From contig NZ_CP073078.1 in NCBI RefSeq assembly GCF_018135625.1, forward strand, positions 4,682,501 to 4,746,500: 64,000 nucleotides of DNA, written 5' to 3'. Made by a program: the position numbers and the translations under genes. Shown piece by piece: positions 24,086 through 34,637 of this stretch; the stretch's first letter is position 1, and the number at the start of each line of letters is the position of its first letter. Under the pieces are notes generated by a model. The model searched no databases and was not told the DNA's origin. It saw nothing but the letters and a program-made list of their open reading frames with translations. Source of the DNA: Phenylobacterium montanum (GTDB lineage Bacteria > Pseudomonadota > Alphaproteobacteria > Caulobacterales > Caulobacteraceae).

Positions 24086-26595
24086 GCGAGCGCCGAGGTC
24101 TTCTTGGTCGGGGTGGCGCTGGAGCCTTGCAGGAAATAGCGGGCGGCCAGCGCGTCCGACAGCTGCATCAGCCTCTGTTCAAGCGCCAGGGCCTTCTTCG
24201 CGTCAAGCCTGGCCGCCTCCTCGCTGTCGATCTCGCCGGCGATCTTCAGGGCCAGGCGCAGCGGCTCCTCGATCATGCCGTCGTTGCGCAGGCGCGGCAG
24301 GGCTTGCAGGTGCTCGGTCAGGCGGGCGACCTGGAAGGCGACCGAGCGCGGGTTGAACGGGTCCAGCATGACCAGGTCGCGCACCGGCACCACGGCCATG
24401 CCCTCCAGGTAGCGGGCGCGATAGGTGATCTGGCTGTCCACCAGGTCCAAGAGCACGTCGAGGTCGTCGGCGGTGGGGTCCTCGGAGGCGAACTGGCGCA
24501 TGACCCGGCAGGTGTTGACCCCGCGCTCGATCCGCCGGGCCATGTCGAGGAAGCGCCAGCCGTCGCCGCGGATCATGTTGTCCTGTGACAGGCCGGTCAG
24601 GGCCGAGATCGCCTGCAGCGCGCCCTCGACCCGGTCCAAGACCTCGGTCTTGCCGCCGGGCTGGTCGGCCGAGAGGCGGTTTTCCAGCTCGACCAGCAGC
24701 TTCCAGAAGTCGGCGGACAGGCGCTCGCGGGTGGAGGAGGCGGCCCGGCGGGCGGACCTGACCAGGGCCATCACCGAGCCATAGGCCTCGCCGTCGCCCA
24801 CGGCGCGGATGGCGGCCTCGGTCGGCGGGCTGTCCGCGGCCTTCTTGTCCAGGGCGCCCCAAGCGACCAGCATGCCCTGGATGCGGCCCAGGGTCTCGCC
24901 GGCGCCGCGCACGGTGGCCTCGGACTCCATCAGGCTGGTCTTCAGGCCGCGCACGAGGCGTAAGGTCGCCTCGGCGCGCTCCAGATAGCGGCCCAGCCAG
25001 AACAGGTTGTCGGCGGCGCGGCTGGGCAGGTCGCCGGGGATGCGGCGCACATGCACCTTGTCCTTGGGCGCCATCAGCGAGACCCGCGGCACGGGCCGGT
25101 CGCTCAGCACCCAGACGTCGGCCGACTCGACCCCCTCGCCCATGGTCACGGCGCGGGCGTCGGGCTTGTCGGAGATGCGGCAGAAGCCGCCGGGCATGAT
25201 CTTCCAGCCGCCGTCGGCGGTGGCGGCGGCATAGACCCTGAGCACGAAGGGCTTGGCCGAGATGCCGCCGTCGCGCCAGGCCGGCATGGTCGACAGCCGC
25301 ACCACCTCCTGGCCGACGAAGTCCAGCGGCCGGTCGTGCATGGCGGCCCGCAGGGCCTCGCGCTCGGCGGGCTCGAGGTCGGCGAGGAGCCGCGGGCCGG
25401 CGGAGGCGGGACCGCGCCCGGGGCCGCGGAAGGCCCCGGCTATGGCCAGGTTGTCGATATTGGCCTCGACCAGGTCCCGCTCGCGCGGCTGGCCGCACCA
25501 CCAGGTGGCGATGTTGGGCAGCTTGAGGTCCTGGCCCAAGAGCTGCCTGGCCAGGGCTGGCAGGAAACCCAGCAGGGCGCGGGATTCCACCAGGCCCGAG
25601 CCCGGCAGGTTGGTCACCACCACCCCGCCGGCCCGGATCGCTTCCAGCAGGCCCGGCACGCCCAGCCGCGAGGCGCTGTTCAGCTCCAGGGGGTCGACGA
25701 AGTCGGCGTCGACGCGGCGCCACAGCACGTCGGCGCGCTTCAGGCCCGCGATGGTGCGCACATGCGCCTTGCCCTCGCGCACCACCAGGTCCTCCCCCTC
25801 GACCAGCAGGAAGCCGAGATAGCGGGCCAGGTGCGCCTGCTCGAAATAGGTCTCGCTGTAGGGGCCGGGGGTCAGCAGGCAGATGCGCGGCTCGGCCCGC
25901 TCGGCCGAGGCGGCGAGGCCGTCGCGGAACGCGCCGAAGAAGGGCGCCAGCCGCTCGACGTTCATGCCGGCATAAAGCTGCGGATAGGCCCTGGACAGCA
26001 CCAGCCGGTTCTCCAGCGCATAGCCGGCGCCCGAGGGAGCCTGGGTGCGGTCGTCCAGCACCCACCAGCGCCCGTCCGGCCCGCGGCCCAGGTCGGCGGC
26101 GTAAAGGTGCAGGTAGCGGCCGCCCGGCGGGGGCGAGCCGCGCAAGGGCCGCACGAAGTCCGCGCCGCCGGTGACCACCGCCGCCGGCAGGTGGCCCTCG
26201 CTGACCAGGCGCGCGGGGCCATAGAGGTCCTTCAGCACCGCTTCCATCAGCTCGGCGCGCTGGGCCACGCCCTCCTCGATATCCAGCCACTCGGCATGGC
26301 TGAGGATCAGGGGCAGGGGGTTGATGCGCCAGCTCTGCTCCCCCTCCTCGCCATAGATGCGGTAGGAGACGCCGGTGTCGCGGATGTGCCGGGTGGCCAG
26401 GGCGAAATGCTCGTCCATCTCCCGCGGCGAGGCCTGGGCCAGGCCCGAGAGGAACCGCAGCCAGTGCCCACGCGCATCGCCCTGGCGGTCGATCAGCTCG
26501 TCGGGAATCCCCGGCAAGGTCTGATAGCGGTCCAGCCAGTCCATCAGCCGCGCGTCGCGGCCGGTGCGCTTCAGGCTTTGGGTCTCACCGGCCAA
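24082..26595 (-). CDS. Circularly permuted ATP-grasp domain fused to alpha-E domain
   Basis: 837 residues. The N-terminal two thirds is the circularly permuted type 2 ATP-grasp module ([69 protein letters not shown]). From about residue 520 comes the helical alpha-E domain ([29 protein letters not shown]). In many genomes these are two separate genes; here they are one. It overlaps the DUF2126 gene by 11 bases and the transglutaminase by four. Predicted to form an amide bond using ATP. Confidence 0.9.
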   Translation of the reverse strand: MAGETQSLKRTGRDARLMDWLDRYQTLPGIPDELIDRQGDARGHWLRFLSGLAQASPREMDEHFALATRHIRDTGVSYRIYGEEGEQSWRINPLPLILSHAEWLDIEEGVAQRAELMEAVLKDLYGPARLVSEGHLPAAVVTGGADFVRPLRGSPPPGGRYLHLYAADLGRGPDGRWWVLDDRTQAPSGAGYALENRLVLSRAYPQLYAGMNVERLAPFFGAFRDGLAASAERAEPRICLLTPGPYSETYFEQAHLARYLGFLLVEGEDLVVREGKAHVRTIAGLKRADVLWRRVDADFVDPLELNSASRLGVPGLLEAIRAGGVVVTNLPGSGLVESRALLGFLPALARQLLGQDLKLPNIATWWCGQPRERDLVEANIDNLAIAGAFRGPGRGPASAGPRLLADLEPAEREALRAAMHDRPLDFVGQEVVRLSTMPAWRDGGISAKPFVLRVYAAATADGGWKIMPGGFCRISDKPDARAVTMGEGVESADVWVLSDRPVPRVSLMAPKDKVHVRRIPGDLPSRAADNLFWLGRYLERAEATLRLVRGLKTSLMESEATVRGAGETLGRIQGMLVAWGALDKKAADSPPTEAAIRAVGDGEAYGSVMALVRSARRAASSTRERLSADFWKLLVELENRLSADQPGGKTEVLDRVEGALQAISALTGLSQDNMIRGDGWRFLDMARRIERGVNTCRVMRQFASEDPTADDLDVLLDLVDSQITYRARYLEGMAVVPVRDLVMLDPFNPRSVAFQVARLTEHLQALPRLRNDGMIEEPLRLALKIAGEIDSEEAARLDAKKALALEQRLMQLSDALAARYFLQGSSATPTKKTSALA

Positions 26596-29500
26596 CGGTG
26601 GTCCTCAAGTCCAAGGTCATCGGAAATTCGCCCCCCGGCTGCTCGATCGGCGCGATCGCCTCGCCGGGGGTATGGCCGTGGCTCTGGAACCGGGCCATGC
26701 GCCGCGACTGCGCCTCATACGAATTGACTGGAAACGTATCGTAACTGCGCCCGCCGGGGTGCGCCACATGATAGACGCAGCCGCCCAGCGACCTTCTGTT
26801 CCACCGGTCGATCAGGTCGAAGGTCAGGGGGGCGTCCACCGGCAGGGTAGGGTGCAGGCCGCTGGCCGGCTTCCAGGCCTTGAACCGCACCCCGCCCACC
26901 GCCTCGCCAGAGACCCCGGTCGGGGTCATGGGCACCGCGCGGCCGTTGCAGGCGATCACGTGGCGCTCAGGGACAAAGCCCTCGGCCAGCACCTGCAGCC
27001 GCTCGAGCGATGAGTCGACATAGCGGACCGTGCCGCCGATCGCGCCCTCCTCGCCCATCACGTGCCAGGGCTCCAGCGCCTGGCGCAGCTCCAGCCGCAC
27101 CCCGCCATATTCGACCCGGCCGTGGACCGGGAAGCGGAACTCGCGCTGGGCCTCGAACCAGACCGGATCGAAGGCGTAGCCGGCGCGGCCGAGGTCGCCC
27201 AGCACGTCCTGAAAATCCGCCCAGACGAAGTGGGGCAGCATGAAGCGGTCGTGCAACGCCGTGCCCCAACGCGCCAGCTTGCCGTCCTGCGGCTCGCGCC
27301 AGAACCAGGCGATCAGGGCGCGCACCAGAAGCTGCTGGGCCAGGCTCATGCGCGCGTCCGGCGGCATCTCGAAGCCGCGGAACTCCACCAGGCCCAGGCG
27401 CCCGGCGGGGCCGTCCGGGGAATAGAGCTTGTCGATGCAGATCTCGGTGCGGTGGGTGTTGCCGCTGACGTCGACCAAGAGGTTGCGGAGCAGCCGGTCG
27501 ACCAGCCAGGGCGCCGGCGCCTCGCCCGCCCCGGGGGCGGGGATATGGGCCAGGGCGATCTCCAGCTCGTAGAGCCCGTCATGCCGCGCCTCGTCGATCC
27601 GCGGCGCCTGGCTGGTCGGGCCGATGAACAGGCCCGAGAACAGGTAGGACAGGGACGGATGGCGCTGCCAGTAGAGCAAGAGGCTCTTCAGCACATCCGG
27701 CCGGCGCAGGAACGGCGAGTCGGCCGGCGTCGCCCCGCCCACCACCACATGGTTGCCCCCGCCGGTGCCCACGTGGCGCCCGTCGGTCATGAACTTGTCG
27801 GCGCCCAGCCGCTCCTGGCGCGCCTCCTCGTAGAGGGTGGTGGTGATGTCCACCGACTGGCGCCAGCTGCTCGCCGGCTGGATGTTGACCTCGATCACGC
27901 CCGGGTCCGGCGTCACCTTGATCACGTTCAGCCGCGGATCGTTCGGCGGCGGATAACCCTCGATGCGCACCGGCTGGCCGAGCTCGGCGGCGGTGGCCTC
28001 GACCTGGGCCACCAGCTCCAGATAGTCCTCCAGCGCCTCGGTCGGCGGCATGAACACGTTGATCATGCCGTCGCGCGACTCGAAAGTCATGGCGGTGCGG
28101 ATGGCGCCCTCGACGATGCGCTGCTCGGCCTGGACCTGGTGGGCCGGCCCCTCCGCCGCGGCGACGGCGCGCGAGCCCTGGCGCCGGGCGGCGGGCGTCG
28201 TCGGGCGGGGCAGGGGCGCCAGCGGGGCGAACGGATCGCGCGGCCCGCGCCCCGCCGCCTCCTCGTCCTCGCGCCAGGCGATGGAGTCCAGCGGCAGGCG
28301 CAGGCCCACCGGCGAATCCCCCTCGATCAGGAACAGCCGCCCGCGCCGCAGCTTCCAGCGGTCGCTCATCCAGCCGCCCGCCTCGGCCTTGGTGTTCCAG
28401 CGCTGCACCGGCAGCACGAACCCCGTCGGCGCCGACAGCCCGCCCTCGAAGGCGCGCAACAGCCGCGCCCGCTCTTCCGGGCTGTCGATCTTGGGGTCGC
28501 TGAGGTCGATGCTGGGCGGCAGGTCGCCCTCCTTCTTGATCCAGATGACCGGATCCTCATAGGCCGGCGCGACGAAGTCGGGCGACAGGCCCAGCCCCTC
28601 GGCGAAGCGCTCGGCGAAGCGGCGGGTCTCTTCGGGCCCGACGCCTGCGCTCTCGGCGGTGGTCTCGTCGGCCCGCTCGCGGGCCAAGAGCCGCTCCTGG
28701 CCCCACACCGGCTCGCCGTCGCTGCGCCAATAGAGGCCGAACGCCCAGCGCGGCAGGCTCTCGCCCGGATACCACTTGCCCTGGCCGTAGTGCAGCATGC
28801 CGCCGGGCGCGAAGCGGTCGCGCAGCCGCCGGATCAGCCGGTCGGCGAAGGCCCGCTTGGTCGGCCCCACCGCGTCGGTGTTCCACTCCCCGGCCTCGAA
28901 ATCGTCGATGGAGACGAAGGTCGGCTCTCCCCCTAAGGTCAGGCGCACGTCCTGGGCTGTAAGGTCCCGGTCCACCGCCTCGCCCAGGGCGTCCAGCGCC
29001 CGCCACGGCTCGTCCTCGAACGGCTTGGTGATGCGCACGGGCTCCACCAGCCGCGTCACCGACATCTCGAAGCCGAACTCGACCCCGGCCGGCTCGACGA
29101 TGCCGCTGATCGGCGCGGCCGAGCGGTAGTGCGGCGTCGCCGCCAGCGGCAGGTGCCCCTCGCCGCACAGAAGGCCCGAGGTGGCGTCCAGCCCGATCCA
29201 GCCGGCGCCGGGAATATAGACCTCGGCCCAGGCGTGCAGGTCGGTGAAGTCGTGGCGCGTGCCCTGCGGCCCGTCCACCGGGTCGATGTCGGCCTTCAGC
29301 TGGATCAGGTAGCCGGAGACGAAGCGGGCGGCCAGGCCCAGCCGGCGCAGCACCTGGACCAGCAGCCAGGCTGAATCGCGGCACGAGCCGGAACCCAGGC
29401 TCAGGGTCTCGTCCGGCGTCTGCACGCCCGGCTCCATGCGGATCACATAGCGGATCTGGCGCTGCAGGCGGATGTTCAGCCCGACCAGGAAGTCGATGGT

Positions 29501-29920
29501 CCGCTCGCCATGCGGCTTCACGTCGGCGACGAAGGCGTCGAGCCAGGTCCCGCCATCCTCCCGTTCCAGATAGGGCGCCAGCTCCTTGGCCAGGTCGGCG
29601 TCATAGGCGAAGGGCAGGGTCTCGGCCGCCGGCTCGATGAAGAAGTCGAACGGGTTGATCACGTTCATCTCGGCCGTCAGGTCGACCTCGATGGCGAATT
29701 CGTCGGTGCGCTCGGGAAACACCAGCCGCGCCAGCCAGTTGCCGTGCGGGTCCTGCTGCCAGTTGATGAAGTGCTGGGCCGGCGTGATCTTCAGCGAATA
29801 GCTGGGGATCCTGGTCCGGCAATGCGGCGCCGGCCGCAGGCGCACCACCTGCGGGCCGAGCTCGACCCGCCGATCGTAGCGATAGCGGGTGACGTGGTGC
29901 AGGGCGGCGATGATGGTCAA
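26585..29920 (-). CDS. Large transglutaminase-DUF2126 protein
   Basis: 1111 residues. The N-terminal transglutaminase domain shows [33 protein letters not shown] (catalytic Cys), [24 protein letters not shown] (His, Asp). A long DUF2126 region follows to the C-terminus ([47 protein letters not shown]). I start it at TTG 29920, giving [18 protein letters not shown], the usual family start, with CGGAG upstream; ATG 29947 is an alternative. First gene of the three-gene ATP-grasp/transglutaminase operon. Confidence 0.9.
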   Translation of the reverse strand: MTIIAALHHVTRYRYDRRVELGPQVVRLRPAPHCRTRIPSYSLKITPAQHFINWQQDPHGNWLARLVFPERTDEFAIEVDLTAEMNVINPFDFFIEPAAETLPFAYDADLAKELAPYLEREDGGTWLDAFVADVKPHGERTIDFLVGLNIRLQRQIRYVIRMEPGVQTPDETLSLGSGSCRDSAWLLVQVLRRLGLAARFVSGYLIQLKADIDPVDGPQGTRHDFTDLHAWAEVYIPGAGWIGLDATSGLLCGEGHLPLAATPHYRSAAPISGIVEPAGVEFGFEMSVTRLVEPVRITKPFEDEPWRALDALGEAVDRDLTAQDVRLTLGGEPTFVSIDDFEAGEWNTDAVGPTKRAFADRLIRRLRDRFAPGGMLHYGQGKWYPGESLPRWAFGLYWRSDGEPVWGQERLLARERADETTAESAGVGPEETRRFAERFAEGLGLSPDFVAPAYEDPVIWIKKEGDLPPSIDLSDPKIDSPEERARLLRAFEGGLSAPTGFVLPVQRWNTKAEAGGWMSDRWKLRRGRLFLIEGDSPVGLRLPLDSIAWREDEEAAGRGPRDPFAPLAPLPRPTTPAARRQGSRAVAAAEGPAHQVQAEQRIVEGAIRTAMTFESRDGMINVFMPPTEALEDYLELVAQVEATAAELGQPVRIEGYPPPNDPRLNVIKVTPDPGVIEVNIQPASSWRQSVDITTTLYEEARQERLGADKFMTDGRHVGTGGGNHVVVGGATPADSPFLRRPDVLKSLLLYWQRHPSLSYLFSGLFIGPTSQAPRIDEARHDGLYELEIALAHIPAPGAGEAPAPWLVDRLLRNLLVDVSGNTHRTEICIDKLYSPDGPAGRLGLVEFRGFEMPPDARMSLAQQLLVRALIAWFWREPQDGKLARWGTALHDRFMLPHFVWADFQDVLGDLGRAGYAFDPVWFEAQREFRFPVHGRVEYGGVRLELRQALEPWHVMGEEGAIGGTVRYVDSSLERLQVLAEGFVPERHVIACNGRAVPMTPTGVSGEAVGGVRFKAWKPASGLHPTLPVDAPLTFDLIDRWNRRSLGGCVYHVAHPGGRSYDTFPVNSYEAQSRRMARFQSHGHTPGEAIAPIEQPGGEFPMTLDLRTTVGR

Positions 29921-30099
29921 GCGGCTCTCCGGAGGACGCCGACCCATTGGCCCCCGCCGCGCCGGTCCTGGCAAGGTTTGGCGCACCCCGCCGCCGCGGA
30001 TGCCGCCCAAACAGGCAGGCCCGGCCAGCCGGTTGACGGGCTGCGGCGCCCGGGGTCAACTGAACGCCGCTAACCAGAAGAAACGCGAGGAAACGCTAC

Positions 30100-30675
30100 A
30101 TGGCCAAGCGGGAAAACACCGAGTTCGAGTTCCGGGGCCTCAATCACCTGGCGCTGGTCTGCAAGGACATGGAGCGCACGGTGCGCTTCTACCGCGATGT
30201 CCTGGGCATGCCGCTGATCAAGACCATCGACCTGCCGGGCGGCTCGGGCCAGCATTTCTTCTTCGACATCGGCAACGGCGACAGCCTGGCCTTCTTCTGG
30301 TTCCCCAATGCGCCCGAGGCCGTGCCGGGGATCTCTAACCCGGGCAGCCTGCCCGGCGGGGGCCAGTTCGTCACCGCCCACGCCTCGATGAACCACGTGG
30401 CCTTCAACGTGCCGGCGGAGAAGTTCGACGACTATGTTGACAAGCTGAAGGCCAAGGGCATCGAGGTCTCGCCGGTGCTCAACCACGACGATTCCGAGTG
30501 GCAGGTCAGCCGCGAGGTGCACCCCGGCGTGTTCGTCCGCTCGGTCTATTTCTTCGACCCGGACGGGGTCTGCCTGGAATTCGCCTGCTGGACCAAGGAC
30601 TTCGACGAAAGCGACGTGAGGCACGCGCCGGTGAACGCCGCGGGGGTCAAGGCCGTGGCGCGGGCGGCGGAGTAG
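30100..30675 (+). CDS. VOC (glyoxalase/dioxygenase fold) family protein
   Basis: 191 residues, one vicinal-oxygen-chelate unit of two beta-alpha-beta modules: FRGLNHLALVCKDMERTVRFYRDVLGMPLIKTIDL and ASMNHVAFNVPAEKFDDYVDKLKAKGI, ending in RSVYFFDPDGVCLEFACW. Metal-ligand candidates are the histidines in NHLAL and NHVAF and Glu in CLEF. Likely a metal-dependent lyase, dioxygenase or resistance-type protein; the substrate is unknown. GCGAGGAAA lies upstream of the ATG. Divergent from the DUF2126 operon. Confidence 0.88.
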   Translation: MAKRENTEFEFRGLNHLALVCKDMERTVRFYRDVLGMPLIKTIDLPGGSGQHFFFDIGNGDSLAFFWFPNAPEAVPGISNPGSLPGGGQFVTAHASMNHVAFNVPAEKFDDYVDKLKAKGIEVSPVLNHDDSEWQVSREVHPGVFVRSVYFFDPDGVCLEFACWTKDFDESDVRHAPVNAAGVKAVARAAE

Positions 30676-30686
30676 CTTTCAAATCC

Positions 30687-30771
30687 GCTCATCCCCGCGA
30701 AGGCGGGGATCCAGGGGCGGCCTCGCCAAGCCGGTGGATGAATCTGGGTCCCCGCCTTCGCGGGGACGAGC
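30687..30771. repeat. Palindromic repeat, family A variant
   Basis: Paired arms with core CTCATCCCCGCGAAGGCGGGGA and CCAG / CTGG, 85 bases end to end. It differs from the other family A members by swapping CCCGG for CCCCG. It lies between convergent genes. Confidence 0.88.
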
Positions 30772-30779
30772 CGTATATT

Positions 30780-31907
30780 TTACCCCCGCTCCCGGATCCA
30801 CCCGCTCACCAGGTCCGCCATCGCCTCCCGGTGCGCCTCGCTGTCCTCGAAATAGTGGGCGCCGGGGATCATCTCCAGGCGCTTGTCCTTCGACGCCACC
30901 GCCTCGAAGATCGCCTTGGCGTCGCACGGGAACACGCCCATGTCGGCGGTGGACTGCACCACCAGGGCCGGCAGGTCGAACTTGGCCAGCTGGGCGCCGC
31001 CCTGGCATTTCGAGGTCTCCAGGCTCCACATCGACAGCCAGGTCTTCAGGCTGTTGGCCCGGCCGATGCCGGGGAACTTGTTGGCCTCGCGCGGATGGCC
31101 GCGATAGCAGCCGGGGCAGGGGCGGTCGGAGGGGTCGATTGCCGGGTCCATGAACCGCAGGTCGGCCCAGACGCGGTAGAGTGGGAACAGGGCGTCGGGG
31201 ACCCCGGCCGCGTTCAGCCGGGCCAGCTCGGCCTTGGCCCAGTCGGTAATCCTCTGGTTCCTGGCCCGCTGGGCGGCGCGATAGCGGGTGATGAACGCAA
31301 GCGAATAGGGCGGGCCGTGGGCCGGGTCGAAGGGATCGAGCGCCGGGTCGGTCTTCGTGGGGTCGAACTCGTCCACCGCCGAGGCGTCCATCCAGTCGGT
31401 CAGTACCTCGGGTCGGCCCTTGTGCGCGTTCAGCGAGACATAGAGGTCGGCCCGGGGCAGGGCGGCCAGGGCCTCGGCGCCGGCGCCTTTCAGGTTTCCG
31501 CTGAGGGTCGGGGCGATGGCCTCGGCCTGGTAGGCGCCCATCAGCGAGCCCCCGCCGGAATTGCCCAGGATGACGACGCGCTCCGCCCCCGCCTCCTCGC
31601 GCAGCCAGCGGACGCCGACGGCGATGTCGATCAGGGCGTGCTCCAGGATGAACTGGTCCTCGGCCCCGCGGTAGCGGGTGTTCCAGCCCAGGAAGCCGAA
31701 GCCGCGCCGGGCGAAATAGGGCGCCGCGTAGTGCTCGGTGAAATCGACATTGTAGTGGGTGGCGATCAGGGCCGAGCTCGGCCGCCGGCCCTTGGGCGTC
31801 CAGTAGATCCCCTGACAGGGATGCCCGCCCGCCTGAATCCGAGGCGCGGTCGGCGAGACCCTGCCGATGAACTGGGCGTCGACCTCGGCGGCGAAGGTCT
31901 GGTCCAT
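30780..31907 (-). CDS. Alpha/beta hydrolase family protein
   Basis: 375 residues. The nucleophile elbow is GNSGGGS (VILGNSGGGSLMGAYQ), the acid probably in STADMGVFP, and the base His in IPGAHYFEDSEAHR. The N-terminal TPKGRRPSSALIATHYNVDFTEHYAAPYFARRGFGFLGWNTRYRG resembles dienelactone-hydrolase or peptidase-like members. ATG 31907 has AGGGAG upstream; longer frames to the left cross non-coding DNA. Substrate unknown, possibly an ester. Confidence 0.82.
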   Translation of the reverse strand: MDQTFAAEVDAQFIGRVSPTAPRIQAGGHPCQGIYWTPKGRRPSSALIATHYNVDFTEHYAAPYFARRGFGFLGWNTRYRGAEDQFILEHALIDIAVGVRWLREEAGAERVVILGNSGGGSLMGAYQAEAIAPTLSGNLKGAGAEALAALPRADLYVSLNAHKGRPEVLTDWMDASAVDEFDPTKTDPALDPFDPAHGPPYSLAFITRYRAAQRARNQRITDWAKAELARLNAAGVPDALFPLYRVWADLRFMDPAIDPSDRPCPGCYRGHPREANKFPGIGRANSLKTWLSMWSLETSKCQGGAQLAKFDLPALVVQSTADMGVFPCDAKAIFEAVASKDKRLEMIPGAHYFEDSEAHREAMADLVSGWIRERG

Positions 31908-32060
31908 GGCGCGTCTCCCTGACGCCGCCGGCGTCGTGGCGCGCCGGTCGGTCGGGACTGAGGGTGCTGAGGTTGACCTTGGGGCGTCAAGCGGGGGCTG
32001 GCGGTCCAGGCTGCATTGACTGGTGCTGCTGGTGCGCCGCGCGGCTAGACTGGCCTCGCC

Positions 32061-32624
32061 ATGAAGCGTGTTTCCGCCTTTGCCCCCGATTCTCCCCACG
32101 ACCGCCCCGCCGCCGATGCGTGGTTCGAGACGCTCGCTTGCGCGAGCCCTCACCATGACTGGCTTGGGTGGGCTGCAAAAAACCTCGTCATGGTGAGGAG
32201 CGGCCCGCCTGGGACGCGTCTCGAACCACGCACTGGCCGTGGGCCGTTCAATTTTCAAAACGGCGCTCTGGCCGCCGCCATCCTCGCCCTGACCCTCAGC
32301 CTCGCCGCCCCCGCCCTCGCCGCCGAGCGCAGCGCCGAGGACCGCCAGGCCCTGGCCGACCTCGCCTATGTGCTGGGCCAGAGCCACGCCCTGCGCCAGG
32401 CCTGCGAGGGCCAGGCCGACCAGTTCTGGCGCACCCGCATGTACCGCCTGCTCCAGGCCGAACAGCCCGACCCGGTCCTGGAACATCGCCTGAAGGACAG
32501 CTTCAACACCGGCTACGCCGCCGCCCAATCCGCCTACCCCGCCTGCAGCCCCCAGAGCCGGAGGGCCGAGGCCCGCGCGGCGGAGCGCGGCCGGGCGCTA
32601 GTGGCGGGGCTGGCGGGGGAGTGA
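32061..32624 (+). CDS. TIGR02301-type small protein with an in-frame repeat element at its N-terminus
   Basis: 187 residues from the ATG at 32061. The conserved part starts near residue 70: GALAAAILALTLSLAAPALAAE (signal-like), then DRQALADLAYVLGQSHALRQACEGQADQFWRTRMYRLL and FNTGYAAAQSAYPACSPQSRRAEARAAERGRAL, the TIGR02301 pattern. Residues 20-57 are exactly the 114-base palindromic repeat at 32118-32231, read in frame with no stop. ATG 32190, inside the repeat, is another possible start; neither has a clear ribosome site. Function of the family is unknown; probably periplasmic. Confidence 0.72.
   Translation: MKRVSAFAPDSPHDRPAADAWFETLACASPHHDWLGWAAKNLVMVRSGPPGTRLEPRTGRGPFNFQNGALAAAILALTLSLAAPALAAERSAEDRQALADLAYVLGQSHALRQACEGQADQFWRTRMYRLLQAEQPDPVLEHRLKDSFNTGYAAAQSAYPACSPQSRRAEARAAERGRALVAGLAGE
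32118..32231. repeat. Nested inverted repeat, family D, inside an open reading frame
   Basis: Perfect 16-base outer arms GCGTGGTTCGAGACGC / GCGTCTCGAACCACGC and inner arms CTCACCATGAC / GTCATGGTGAG. It is 114 bases long, a multiple of three, and open in the frame of the TIGR02301 protein. Confidence 0.88.
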
Positions 32625-32638
32625 GGGGCGCGGAGCCC

Positions 32639-33565
32639 TCAGATTTTGGCATGGCTCGAAATAATATTTACCAATATAGGTATTTCCACAAGGGTGATGG
32701 GTAAAACTAGGAGCAGTTTTCGGATGTTTCTGCGTCGGTCGGCGTCGTGAACGCCACCGCCAAAAATAAACTCAGCTTTAGGAAACATCCAGTTCCATGG
32801 TCCCTTTTCTGGTATCGCCGCTGATACTGCGATCATTGAAAAAATTGGGATGCATAGCAGTAGAAAATACTGAATATTTTCGTCTTTAGGGCTCGAAAAT
32901 ATGCGATTTATGCCTAGGCCGGCGGCAAAGCTTGTTGCGCACAATGCCGAGAACAGGAAGAGGCCATTGCGGGCTATCCACCACGGCCGCGTCACGGCCT
33001 TCAGTCGTTGGGTCACATCGCCCTTGAAGCGATAGATTAGCTCAAAGGGGCCTTGCATTCTAAGCCGACACGACGGACTAAACTGACTATTTTCAATTTT
33101 AATTGAAACAGAATAGTCGGTTGACGCGTTTTCAATTTCTGCTGACAATATCGATTCGTCCCCGGCATTTGGGATCTTTAGTATTTCTTCTGTAGATATC
33201 GACTTTATTTTTATTCCTTGAGAAATCTCTACATCCCAATGATATTTTTGTATCAGCGCAAGCTTTCTTGCAATCTCTTTATATTTATAATCGTTCGTTT
33301 CGTCATACTTTGCTTCAGCTGTTTTATGGTCAAAAATCTCAGCGTATGAGAGACCGGCGCTAGAGACGCATTTTTCCGAACAGGACAAGATGTAGTCGCG
33401 CACGATTTGCTCTATCGTCGTAAACAGTTCTGGACTGGCTGCGATCGGCCTTTTCCATTCGAGGGTTGCAATCCCGTACATTCCCGGTTCCTGAAGATGG
33501 AGTCCAATGTTCGTTGGGTGTAGTGCCTCGTCACGATTCCAATTGAGGAGATAGCGCTGATCCAC
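32639..33565 (-). CDS. AT-rich gene for an uncharacterised membrane protein
   Basis: About 308 residues, AT-rich and lysine/isoleucine-rich unlike its neighbours. The N-terminal 190 residues are soluble. Two or three hydrophobic segments follow: NGLFLFSALCATSFAAGLGI, NIQYFLLLCIPIFSMIAVSAAI and LLLVLPITLVEIPILVNIIS. GTG 33565 lies 11 bases after GGAGAGGG; TTG 33586 extends it by seven residues. No domain recognised. It lies between the TIGR02301 gene and the SPFH gene, very close to both, and looks like a later insertion of foreign DNA. A role as a membrane effector or sensor is only a guess. Confidence 0.6.
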   Translation of the reverse strand: MDQRYLLNWNRDEALHPTNIGLHLQEPGMYGIATLEWKRPIAASPELFTTIEQIVRDYILSCSEKCVSSAGLSYAEIFDHKTAEAKYDETNDYKYKEIARKLALIQKYHWDVEISQGIKIKSISTEEILKIPNAGDESILSAEIENASTDYSVSIKIENSQFSPSCRLRMQGPFELIYRFKGDVTQRLKAVTRPWWIARNGLFLFSALCATSFAAGLGINRIFSSPKDENIQYFLLLCIPIFSMIAVSAAIPEKGPWNWMFPKAEFIFGGGVHDADRRRNIRKLLLVLPITLVEIPILVNIISSHAKI

Positions 33566-33618
33566 GGCCTGAGCTACCCTCTCCAAAACATACCCAAAGG
33601 TTGAGCGGAGGCATCGTC

Positions 33619-34581
33619 TTGGTCCTAGGTCCGTTCGTGCTGCTGGTCCTGATCGCGCTGGCGGTGTTCGTCGTGTTCGGGGCGATCAAGATCGTGCCGC
33701 AGGGGCGGGAATATACGGTGGAGCGGTTCGGCCGCTACAGCCGTACGCTCAAGCCCGGCCTGACCATCCTGACGCCGTTCTTCGAGACCATCGGCCGGCG
33801 CATGAACATGATGGAACAGGTCATGGAGGTGCCGCAGCAGGAGGTGTTCACCAAGGACAATGTCACCGTCCAGATCGACGGCATCGTCTTCATCCAGGTG
33901 ATCGACGCCTCCAACGCCGCCTACCGGGTCGACAACCTGCCCTACGCCATCGGCCAGCTGGCCATGACCAACCTGAGGACCGTGGTCGGCTCGATGGACC
34001 TGGACGACGTCCTCTCACAGCGCGACTCGATCAACACCAAGCTTCTGGCCGCCATCGACGCGGCGACCGAGCCGTGGGGGGTCAAGGTCACCCGGATCGA
34101 GATCAAGGACCTGAAGCCGCCGCCGGACATCTCCAACTCCATGGCCCGGCAGATGAAGGCCGAGCGCGAGCGGCGGGCGGTGGTCACCGAGGCCGAGGGC
34201 GAGAAGCAGGCCGCTATCACCCGGGCCGAAGGCGCCAAGCAGTCCGCCATCCTGCAGGCCGAGGGCCGCCGCGAGGCCGCCACCCGCGACGCCGAGGCCC
34301 GCGAACGCCTGGCCCAGGCCGAGGCCAAGGCCACCGAGATGGTTTCCCAGGCCATCGCCCGCGGCGACGTCAACGCCATCAACTACTTCATCGCCCAGAA
34401 ATATGTGGAGGCCTTCGGCAAGCTGGCCGAGAGCCCGCAGCAGAAGACGGTGATCATCCCCGCCGACATGGCCGCCCTGATCGGCACCATCGCCGGCGTC
34501 GGGACCCTGGCCAAGACCGCGGCCGAGGAGGCCGGCCGTGCGCCGCCGCCGCGGCCGGCCGCGCCACCGCGGGGGACCTGA
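33619..34581 (+). CDS. SPFH/band-7 membrane protein (QmcA/stomatin type)
   Basis: 320 residues. One N-terminal membrane helix (LVLIALAVFVVFGAIK) leads into the SPFH domain IVPQGREYTVERFGRYSRTLKPGLTILTPF, VDNLPYAIGQLAMTNLRTVVGSMDLDDVLSQRDSINTKLL. A long Ala/Glu/Arg coiled coil (AEGEKQAAITRAEGAKQSAILQAEGRREAATRDAEARERLAQAEAKA) follows. TTG at 33619 is chosen because CGGAGG lies seven bases upstream; TTG 33601 has no spacing for a site. Followed by an NfeD gene, the usual partner. Organises membrane microdomains or protein quality control. Confidence 0.9.
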   Translation: MVLGPFVLLVLIALAVFVVFGAIKIVPQGREYTVERFGRYSRTLKPGLTILTPFFETIGRRMNMMEQVMEVPQQEVFTKDNVTVQIDGIVFIQVIDASNAAYRVDNLPYAIGQLAMTNLRTVVGSMDLDDVLSQRDSINTKLLAAIDAATEPWGVKVTRIEIKDLKPPPDISNSMARQMKAERERRAVVTEAEGEKQAAITRAEGAKQSAILQAEGRREAATRDAEARERLAQAEAKATEMVSQAIARGDVNAINYFIAQKYVEAFGKLAESPQQKTVIIPADMAALIGTIAGVGTLAKTAAEEAGRAPPPRPAAPPRGT

Positions 34582-34637
34582 AAAGCGGTGTGCTAAAATA
34601 GAGCTGCAAGGAAGCAGAGGATGAGGCTCTAGACCCG

